Of a DNA stretch of 6,999 bases, positions 1 to 5,261 are shown in pieces (the first letter of the stretch is position 1; each line of letters begins with the position of its first letter). The stretch is from DASZFV01 sp035546175. GTDB lineage: Bacteria; Myxococcota_A; Polyangia; Fen-1088. The notes under the pieces were generated by a model that saw nothing but the letters and a program-made list of their open reading frames with translations, was not told where the DNA came from and did no database searches. The DNA lies in the NCBI GenBank assembly GCA_035546175.1, contig DASZWW010000083.1, forward strand, positions 1 through 6,999, given 5' to 3'. Position numbers and translations under genes: made by a program.

Positions 1-25
1 CGGCCGGGGCGGCCGCCCACGCCGC

Positions 26-57
26 CCTGACGCGGCCGGCCCGCCCGCGACGTCAGG
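26..57. repeat. Inverted repeat 3' of the Memo-family gene
   Basis: Positions 26-32 (CCTGACG) and 51-57 (CGTCAGG) form a perfect 7-bp inverted repeat around an 18-nt GC-only-type loop that itself contains a GGCCGGCC-like palindrome. It lies about 30 bp beyond the stop codon of the minus-strand Memo-family gene, so in its transcript it could fold as a 3' hairpin. There is no T-run after either arm, so it is not a canonical Rho-independent terminator. In DNA this GC-rich such a repeat can occur by chance. The remainder of 1-87 shows no supportable gene. Confidence 0.25.
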
Positions 58-87
58 TTGGCAGGCGCGCCTCGTCGAGGCGCTCGG

Positions 88-915
88 TCAGGCGATCGTG
101 ACGGCGGCGTAGCCGACGACGCGGCGCCGGTCGCCGCCGGCGTCGGCGCTCGTGGCGTAGCCCACGCGCGTCGTCCGCGTCGCGCCGAGCAGGCGCGCCG
201 CGAGCACGGCCACCGTCGAGGGGATGACGCCGCACATGGTGATGCCGTGCTCTCGCACCGCGCGGTAGAGGCCGTGGCCGTCGAGCGCCTCGAGCGGCGC
301 CAGGGCCAGGGCGTCGAGGGCGCGCGTCTCGGCGTCGCTCAGGTAGTGGTTCATGTCGGAGGAGGCGATGATGAGGGTGGGGCCCTGCGCGGCCTGGACG
401 GTCCGGGCGACGGCGCCGGCGAGGGTCTCGCACTCGCCGAACGAGAGCCCTCCGAGCACGACGGGCACGAGGTGCAGCGCGGGCTGGCGCGCCGCGAGCA
501 GCGGGACGATGACCTCGACGGCGTGCTCCTCGGCGTGCGCGTCGGCGTCGGGCTCGAGCAGCGTCGAGGCCTCGCACAGCGCCCGGCAGAACGCGGCGTC
601 GACGGGGACGTCGGCGCCAGGGAAGCGCCAGGGGCCGCCCGGCCAGACCGAGCCGCGCGCGCCGCGGCCCGTGTGGTTCGGCGCGAGCACGAGCACGCGC
701 GCCGGCACCTCGACGGCCGCGGCCAGCCGGCCGGCGAGCGCGCCCGAGTACATCCAGCCCGCGTGCGGGCACACGGCGGCGATCGCGGGCCGCGGCGGCG
801 CCTCGGGCGAAGGCGCCGCGAGGCGCCGGGCGTCCGCGGCGACCTCGGCGGGGGCGTCGGGGTAGAACACCCCCGCGACGGCGGGCAGGCGGACGGCAGG
901 GGCGCGGGAGGCCAT
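88..915 (-). CDS. amrB: AmmeMemoRadiSam system protein B (Memo-family)
   Basis: A 275-residue Memo-family protein, about the usual full length. It has the family opening VAGVFYP (residues 13-19), CPHAGWMYSG (49-58, His51), APNHTG (78-83, His81), EHAVEVIVPLL (130-140), SSDMNHY (185-191) and MCGVIPS (227-233, Cys228). His51, His81 and Cys228 match the positions that bind metal in human MEMO1; that is family knowledge and is not shown here. In prokaryotes the family is often encoded with an AMMECR1-domain protein and a radical SAM protein, and its reaction is not settled. There is no signal peptide or membrane segment, so it is probably cytoplasmic. The ATG at 915 lies 5 bp after the stop of the upstream membrane-protein gene, and GAGG of the ribosome-binding site overlaps that stop (TGAGGACC then ATG), which suggests translational coupling. 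Neither usual partner is inside the window. The frame stays open upstream, but the family start motif fixes this start. Confidence 0.92.
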   Translation of the reverse strand: MASRAPAVRLPAVAGVFYPDAPAEVAADARRLAAPSPEAPPRPAIAAVCPHAGWMYSGALAGRLAAAVEVPARVLVLAPNHTGRGARGSVWPGGPWRFPGADVPVDAAFCRALCEASTLLEPDADAHAEEHAVEVIVPLLAARQPALHLVPVVLGGLSFGECETLAGAVARTVQAAQGPTLIIASSDMNHYLSDAETRALDALALAPLEALDGHGLYRAVREHGITMCGVIPSTVAVLAARLLGATRTTRVGYATSADAGGDRRRVVGYAAVTIA

Positions 916-920
916 GGTCC

Positions 921-2249
921 TCAGCCTTGCCCGGGCTCGACGGGCGCGCCGGGCAAGGGCTCCGTCGACGGGCGCGCGGGCATGAGGCTCGCGATCGTGA
1001 CGCCGGCGATGCGCCGCTGGCGCGTCTCCTCGATCTCGGCGACGAGCTCCGCCAGGGCGGGGGAGGTCACGCCGTGCGCGATCTCGATGTCCGTGGCGCG
1101 GAAGGCCCCCAGCACGTCCTCGAGGGTGATGGCGTGGGCCGAGCGGCCCGGGATGTAGCCGCTGAGGTCGCCGTGCACCTCGGCGACGAGGCCGCGCGAC
1201 TTGAGGCGCGATACGATCTGCTCGACCGTGTCGGGCGTCAGGCCGAACTCCGTGGCCAGCTTCTCCTTCGGATAGCCCACGCCCGCGCGCTCGTGCGCCG
1301 CCGAGATCGCCGCCAGCAGCTGCGCCGCGAGCAGGCCGTTGATGGGCGCCTCGCCCGCGCGCCGGCGGTCCTCGGCCTCGAGCAGCCGCAGGTTCTGGAT
1401 CGAGTGCGCGATCTCGGCGCCGAGCAGCACGAGCAGCCACGACGAGTAGATCCAGACGAGCACGAGGGGCACGATCCCGAGCGGGCCGTACACGCCGCTG
1501 TAGCTCTTGAGCATGATCTGCACGGCGAACTTCACGAAGGTAAGCTTGAGCCCCTCGAGCGCGAGCGCGGTGAAGAGGCCGCCGATGATGGCCGCCGACC
1601 AGGTCACGGTCGTGCGGGGCAGGAACTTGTTCATCAGGACGAGCGCCGCGACCTCGATGAGCAGGGGCGCGAGGAAGCGCAGCGCGGCCGTCGACTCGAC
1701 GAGGCGGCCCGACCAGTAGAGCGACGCGCCCGCGAACACGGGCAGGAGCGTGAGCATCGGGTAGAAGTAGAGGAGCTTCCCGATGAGCGTGCGCCGCGAG
1801 CCGACGCGCCAGATGTCGTTGAAGATGCGCTCGACGTCGCGGTAGAGCGAGTAGCAGGTCACGAGGGTGAAGATGAGGCCCAGGCCGCCGAGGGCGCCTA
1901 TGCTGACCTTCGACGAGAACTCGGAGATGCGCTCCGTCACGCCCTCCATCTGCGGGAAGACGTGCTCGCCCACAAACTGGAGGAGCTGCGACTGCGCGTC
2001 GAGGGAGCCCGTCGCGCGCAGGATGCTGAAGGCGATGGCCGTGACCGGCACGAGCGAGAGCGCCGTCTGGAAGGCGAGGGCGGCGGCCTGCTGCGGGCAC
2101 TTGTCGTGCGCCCACTGGAAGAGGATGCGCAGCGCGAGCCGGTACATGAAGATGGCCGCCCGGGCGCGCCCCGAGAGCCGCTGCGTCGCCACCGCCGTGT
2201 ACGGGTTCGTCGACAGAAAAGCGCGGATCTGGCCGAGGGTGTTGCGCAT
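921..2249 (-). CDS. YihY/BrkB-family inner membrane protein with C-terminal winged-helix-like domain
   Basis: A 442-residue integral membrane protein. Residues 1-285 carry about six hydrophobic segments (roughly 55-80, 115-137, 159-182, 190-208, 214-236, 257-280). They include the family motifs AAALAFQTALSLVPV (55-69) and, near 250-279, an SGVYGPLG...VWIYSSW...LLGAEI stretch typical of YihY/BrkB proteins. The family was once called ribonuclease BN, an assignment later withdrawn; its molecular role is uncertain. Residues about 300-395 form a soluble extension. KEKLATEFGLTPDTVEQIV followed by SRLKSRGLV (328-355) reads as a helix-turn-helix/winged-helix, with strands following. The tail (about 424-442) is Pro-rich. 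The start at ATG 2249 is preceded by GGAG four bases upstream (minus strand); the open frame continues further back but that part reads as non-coding and overlaps the divergent gene. It is the first gene of a two-gene unit with the Memo-family gene, 5 bp apart. Confidence 0.92.
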   Translation of the reverse strand: MRNTLGQIRAFLSTNPYTAVATQRLSGRARAAIFMYRLALRILFQWAHDKCPQQAAALAFQTALSLVPVTAIAFSILRATGSLDAQSQLLQFVGEHVFPQMEGVTERISEFSSKVSIGALGGLGLIFTLVTCYSLYRDVERIFNDIWRVGSRRTLIGKLLYFYPMLTLLPVFAGASLYWSGRLVESTAALRFLAPLLIEVAALVLMNKFLPRTTVTWSAAIIGGLFTALALEGLKLTFVKFAVQIMLKSYSGVYGPLGIVPLVLVWIYSSWLLVLLGAEIAHSIQNLRLLEAEDRRRAGEAPINGLLAAQLLAAISAAHERAGVGYPKEKLATEFGLTPDTVEQIVSRLKSRGLVAEVHGDLSGYIPGRSAHAITLEDVLGAFRATDIEIAHGVTSPALAELVAEIEETRQRRIAGVTIASLMPARPSTEPLPGAPVEPGQG

Positions 2250-2303
2250 CCCCGCTCCAGTAGATGCCGCCGCGGCGCCGCCCGCAAGGGCCGCCGTCGC
2301 GCG

Positions 2304-2325
2304 GGCCAGAAATGGCCGTTTTTTT
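2304..2325 (+). terminator. Terminator-like hairpin with T7 tail in the divergent gap
   Basis: On the plus strand GGCCA (2304-2308), loop GAAA (a GNRA-type tetraloop), TGGCC (2313-2317), one G, then seven T (2319-2325). This is the layout of a short intrinsic terminator. It is unusual because no plus-strand gene ends upstream of it; it sits 34 bp before the start of the small downstream gene, so it would act as leader attenuator or block antisense readthrough into that gene. The 5-bp stem is short. The T-run also supplies part of a possible -35 hexamer (TTGACG, 2324-2329, with a poor -10 GATGGT 17 bp later), so it may instead be promoter sequence. Confidence 0.4.
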
Positions 2326-2358
2326 GACGGGCGCGGCGGGCGGGCCGATGGTGGAGAC

Positions 2359-2631
2359 ATGCTCGCCTCCGAAGCGGCCCGAACCTTCGAAGCGATGAAG
2401 GAGGACCTCATGAAGTCCTTCCCCGGCCAGTACGCGCTCGTGTGCGGGCAGCGGCTCGTGGGCGTCTTCAAGCACGTCGACGACGCCATGGGCGCCTGCT
2501 CGCGGCTGTTCGACCAGGATGGGCTGCCGCCCGGGACGCCCATCCTCATCAGCGAGATCGCGCTCCAGGTCTCGGTGCGCGTCTTCGCGACGCCGTTCAG
2601 GCGCGTCGCGCCCGCGGCCGGCCTGCCGTAG
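2359..2631 (+). CDS. Small DUF5678-like hypothetical protein
   Basis: A 90-residue protein with no signal peptide or membrane helix, so probably cytoplasmic. An N-terminal helix (about 5-19) leads into FPGQYALVCGQRLVGVF (21-37), then a helix rich in D/A (about 39-51) and LPPGTPILISEI (56-67). The pattern helix, PGxYALV, xGxxVGVF, helix, then a strand is seen in small DUF5678-like bacterial proteins of unknown function; I assign it by pattern only. The start is ambiguous. ATG 2359 has GGAG only two bases upstream, while ATG 2410 (73 residues) has a perfect AAGGAGG at 2398-2404 with a 5-nt spacer. I keep 2359 because the preceding helix fits the family, but 2410 may be used as well. It is divergent from the YihY-like gene and its TAG abuts the stop codon of the convergent hydrolase gene. 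Confidence 0.7.
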   Translation: MLASEAARTFEAMKEDLMKSFPGQYALVCGQRLVGVFKHVDDAMGACSRLFDQDGLPPGTPILISEIALQVSVRVFATPFRRVAPAAGLP

Positions 2632-3654
2632 TCACCGCAGCCCCTCGAGCATCGCCGCGAGCGCCTTGGGCGAGCGCACCACGTCCCGGTGCCGGCTCAC
2701 GGGGATCTTGATGACGTGCGGCCGCGCGCCCGCCCACGAGCGCGCGCTCTCGAGCGTCACCGTGCCGTCGCCCTCGACGATCGCGGCCGCCGGCAGGCCG
2801 CGCAGGTTGCCCTCGCCAGGCAGCCGCACGCGGCCGCCCTCGACGAGGATGTGGCGCTGCGTGGGCAGGCCGTCGCCGCAGACGCACGTCAGGTGCTTGG
2901 GCACGGCGGCGTCCTCGAGGAAGCGCCACGTCTCGCGCAGGTCGCCGAGGCGCTTGCCGACGGCCTCGACCCAGCCCGCGCGGTCGGGATCGTCGCGGAA
3001 GACGGAGAGGCGCAGCCGCCGCCACGTCGCGAGGTCGTAGAGGTCGTGCGCGCCGCCGTCGGGGTCCATGAACGACGCGGTCGCGGGGGAGGGGATGGAG
3101 TCCATCGCGCCCGGGCAGGAGACGAACTCCTCGGGCGAGACCGTCCGGCCGAGCGGCGCGAACTGGAAGCCCGCGTGCAGGACCGTGAGCGTCTCGACCG
3201 AGCCGGCGAGCGGCGGCCCCGACAGGACCACGCGCTCGACGGGCAGCGCCCGGTCGACGACGAACGCCGCGCGCAGCGTGAGGCCGCCGTTCGAGAGCCC
3301 GAGCAGGTCGATCGGGCCGCCGGAGGCCTCGGCGAGGCGCCGGATCTCGGCGGCCAGCGGCGGGCCCTCGTCGACGACGCGCTGGCGCCAGTCGTAGCCA
3401 TAGAGGAAGAGGTCCTTGCCGAGCGTGTACCCGGCGCGGCCGAGCGCGCGCAGGAGGGCGCCGTGGATGTCGTAGAGGACGAGGGGCCCGAGGCGGATCG
3501 CGTGCAGCACGCCGTCGGCCCGCCCGCGCGGCGCCGGCAGCTCGCCGATGAGCGGCCCGCCGTAGAGGCACCGGAACGGCCCCCAGATCGGCCCCTGGTC
3601 GGGGCACCGGAGGGCGGTGCCGAAGAGGCCGGGGACGATCAGCAGCGTGCGCAC
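2632..3654 (-). CDS. LCAT-type alpha/beta hydrolase (lecithin:cholesterol acyltransferase-like)
   Basis: A 340-residue alpha/beta hydrolase most like the LCAT/PDAT-type family, whose members hydrolyse or transfer acyl groups of lipids; the substrate here is unknown. Visible features are an N-terminal strand and oxyanion region LLIVPGLFGTAL (4-15), the family-typical YGYDWR (85-90), nucleophile elbow GLSNGG (119-124, Ser121), GDGTVT (295-300, probable acid Asp296) and a late His322 in SRHRD. Ser121-Asp296-His322 would complete the triad. A lid-like insertion lies about 165-225. The elbow has Leu-Ser-Asn rather than the commoner His-Ser-Met. No ATG fits: the best start is GTG 3654, directly before the first strand, with only a weak upstream GGGCGAAG. 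So no signal peptide is present and the enzyme looks cytoplasmic, although many LCAT relatives are exported. It stands alone, convergent with the small gene and divergent from the lipoprotein gene. Confidence 0.85.
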   Translation of the reverse strand: MRTLLIVPGLFGTALRCPDQGPIWGPFRCLYGGPLIGELPAPRGRADGVLHAIRLGPLVLYDIHGALLRALGRAGYTLGKDLFLYGYDWRQRVVDEGPPLAAEIRRLAEASGGPIDLLGLSNGGLTLRAAFVVDRALPVERVVLSGPPLAGSVETLTVLHAGFQFAPLGRTVSPEEFVSCPGAMDSIPSPATASFMDPDGGAHDLYDLATWRRLRLSVFRDDPDRAGWVEAVGKRLGDLRETWRFLEDAAVPKHLTCVCGDGLPTQRHILVEGGRVRLPGEGNLRGLPAAAIVEGDGTVTLESARSWAGARPHVIKIPVSRHRDVVRSPKALAAMLEGLR

Positions 3655-3731
3655 GCGAGGCTTCGCCCATCGTAACAGGACCCGGTCAAAACCGCGCGCT
3701 TTCCCAGGTGATTCCGCGTCTCGGCGATCGC

Positions 3732-3753
3732 GTCGGTCATTTGGTCGGTCATT
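3732..3753. repeat. Two 10-bp direct repeats at 12-bp period
   Basis: GTCGGTCATT occurs at 3732-3741 and again at 3744-3753 with 2 bp between, a period close to one helical turn. It lies in the divergent region between the hydrolase and the CBM9-like lipoprotein and its right copy runs into the candidate -35 element at 3752. That is where tandem half-sites for a regulator would sit. No bound protein can be named. Confidence 0.5.
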
Positions 3754-3780
3754 GCAAAACAGCTGCGCCAAGGATAAAAC
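3752..3780 (+). promoter_or_regulatory. Candidate sigma70-like promoter of the CBM9-like lipoprotein gene
   Basis: TTGCAA (3752-3757) and TAAAAC (3775-3780) are separated by exactly 17 bp, each four of six matches or better to the housekeeping consensus, in the locally least GC-rich stretch of the window. The predicted transcription start, 7 bp after the -10, falls on the A of the ATG at 3787, implying a leaderless or near-leaderless mRNA. Against that, AAGGA at 3770-3774 could be a distant ribosome-binding site (12-nt spacer), which would require an upstream start. No convincing promoter was found for the divergent hydrolase. Confidence 0.45.
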
Positions 3781-3786
3781 GCCCGC

Positions 3787-5211
3787 ATGCGAAAGCCCCT
3801 CCCGAGCCTGTTTTCTGTGGCGCTCCTCGCCCCCGTCGCCGCGATGCTCTTCGGCGGCTGCGTCGAGCAGGACGACGAGAAGCCCAACGACGAGGACATG
3901 AAGGTCGCGAAGGCGAACATCCTCGCGACCGCGCCCACGCCCAAGTATGCCGTGAACGCCGACCTCGACGGCAAGGTGGTCTACCTCGGGATGGACGTCG
4001 ACCCGGCGACGCCGGAGCCGGGGCACGACATCAAGCTGACGCACTACTGGAAGATGGTCGCGGCGCCGGGCGACGGCTGGAAGCCGTTCACGCACCTCGA
4101 GGGCCCGAACCACGCGAACTTCATCAACGCCGACCACCCGGCCGTCAAGGGCAAGTACCCGCCGTCGGCGTGGAAGCCGGGCGAGATCATCCGCGACGAG
4201 CACACCGTCCGCCTGCCGCCGAACTGGACCGCCGACTCGGTGACCGTCTTCACGGGCTTCTGGCGCGGCGACGCCCGCCTCACCGTCAAGTCCGGCCCGC
4301 ACGATCCCGCGAACCGGGTCATCGCCGGCACCATCCCCGTGAAGGCGCCCGCCAAGCCGGTGGCGCGCAAGGCCTACGTCGCGCGCCGGATCACGAAGGC
4401 GCCCAAGCTCGACGGCAAGCTCGACGACGACGTCTGGAAGAGCGCGCCCTCGACGGGCGTGTTCACGAACACCCTCAACGGCTCGCCGGCCGAGCAGAAG
4501 ACCGAGGCGAAGCTGCTCTGGGACGGCAAGTTCCTCTATGTCGCCTTCGACAACCAGGACACCGACATCTGGGCGACCCTCACCAAGCGCGACGACAAGC
4601 TTTGGACGCAGGAGGCGGACGAGGTGATGATCGACGCCGACGGTAACGGCAAGACGTACGTCGAGCTGCAGGTGGCGCCGAACGGCAACGTCTTCGACAC
4701 CTACCTGCCCGAGTACCGCAAGTACGAGGACACGCTCGACCCGAAGAAGAAGCCCTACTCCTGGAACTCGAAGCTGCAGGCCAAGGTCTCGATCGACGGC
4801 ACGCTCAACAAGCGCGAGGACAAGGACAAGGTCTGGACGGTCGAGATGGCGATCCCGCTCGAGGACGTCAAGGGCCTCGACAAGGCGTCGACCGTGAAGA
4901 TCCCGCCCGCGGTCGGCGACAAGTGGCGCATCAACATGTTCCGCATGGACCAGCCGCAGGGCAAGCCGCAGCAGGCCTCCGGGTGGTCGCCGCCGATGGT
5001 GGGTGACTTCCACGCCCTCGACAAGTTCGGCGATCTCGTCTTCGGCGACGAGAAGGGCAACGTCCCGCCGCCCGCGCCGGCCGTCGCCGTCGGCCACGGC
5101 CCGGCCGTCGCGGCCCCCGCCGAGAAGAAGGCCCCGGCCGCCGTCAAGGAGGCGCCCGGCGCCGACAAGAAGGCCGCCGTCAAGGGCGACGGCGCCAAGT
5201 CGAAGAAGTAA
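3787..5211 (+). CDS. Lipoprotein with beta-sandwich and CBM9-like carbohydrate-binding domain
   Basis: A 474-residue predicted lipoprotein. A signal peptide (MRK, hydrophobic 8-21) ends in a lipobox-like LFGGC with Cys25; Val at +2 argues against inner-membrane retention, so the outer membrane is likely. Residues about 55-186 form a beta-rich domain with GMDVDPATPEPGHDIKLTHYW and FTHLEGPN...DHPAVKGKYP...WKPGEII, a pattern also seen in C-terminal sandwiches of some membrane glycosyltransferases. Residues about 199-420 resemble CBM9-like domains: LDGKLDDDVW (208-217), LLWDGKFLYVAFDNQDTD (243-260), EVMIDADGNGK (279-289, possible metal loop DADGNG) and YVELQVAPNGNVFD (291-304). CBM9 binds sugars in characterised proteins; the ligand here is unknown and no catalytic domain is visible. 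The last 48 residues are a Pro/Ala then Lys/Ala tail, possibly a polyanion contact. The start is supported by the signal peptide. It is followed 50 bp later by the CAP gene. Confidence 0.88.
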   Translation: MRKPLPSLFSVALLAPVAAMLFGGCVEQDDEKPNDEDMKVAKANILATAPTPKYAVNADLDGKVVYLGMDVDPATPEPGHDIKLTHYWKMVAAPGDGWKPFTHLEGPNHANFINADHPAVKGKYPPSAWKPGEIIRDEHTVRLPPNWTADSVTVFTGFWRGDARLTVKSGPHDPANRVIAGTIPVKAPAKPVARKAYVARRITKAPKLDGKLDDDVWKSAPSTGVFTNTLNGSPAEQKTEAKLLWDGKFLYVAFDNQDTDIWATLTKRDDKLWTQEADEVMIDADGNGKTYVELQVAPNGNVFDTYLPEYRKYEDTLDPKKKPYSWNSKLQAKVSIDGTLNKREDKDKVWTVEMAIPLEDVKGLDKASTVKIPPAVGDKWRINMFRMDQPQGKPQQASGWSPPMVGDFHALDKFGDLVFGDEKGNVPPPAPAVAVGHGPAVAAPAEKKAPAAVKEAPGADKKAAVKGDGAKSKK

Positions 5212-5237
5212 CGGGCCGGTTTTTGATAAGGTGGGGC

Positions 5238-5255
5238 GGCGCGGCGCGCCGCGCC
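5238..5255 (+). promoter_or_regulatory. Perfect 18-bp palindrome just before the CAP gene start
   Basis: Bases 5238-5255 are their own reverse complement in all nine pairs. As RNA this gives a 7-bp all-GC stem (GGCGCGG/CCGCGCC) with a CGCG loop. AAGGTGG (5228-5234, one mismatch to AAGGAGG) lies upstream and ATG 5262 downstream. Linear spacing is 27 nt, too long, but with the hairpin folded out only 9 nt separate them. It may thus enable or gate translation; it could alternatively be a dyad operator or a chance GC palindrome. Confidence 0.45.
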
Positions 5256-5261
5256 CTCCGA

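Noticed and set aside
58..1158. 366-residue plus-strand open frame opposite the Memo-family gene
   Set aside because: Antisense shadow of the Memo-family gene, which has all family motifs.
927..2327. 466-residue plus-strand open frame opposite the YihY-like gene
   Set aside because: Arg/Glu/His-rich antisense reading; the opposite strand has clear membrane helices and family motifs.
916..2475. Fusion of the Memo-family protein to a long upstream open frame
   Set aside because: The upstream part lies in an alternate frame of the YihY-like gene and is low complexity; the Memo start at 915 has its own ribosome site and family N-terminus.
2597..3670. Minus-strand frame starting at the ATG at 3670, tempting as a hydrolase start
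   Set aside because: It is in a different frame from the hydrolase; its product is Arg/Ala/Pro-rich with no motifs.
3655..5097. Minus-strand open frame of about 480 codons extending the hydrolase upstream, antisense to the lipoprotein gene
   Set aside because: The extension is low-complexity Val/Arg/Leu/Asp translation typical of the antisense of GC-rich genes, and the plus strand there encodes recognisable domains.
5212..5237. GGGCCGGTTTTTG as an intrinsic terminator between the two lipoprotein genes
   Set aside because: There is no matching stem upstream of the five T, so it does not meet the terminator layout.
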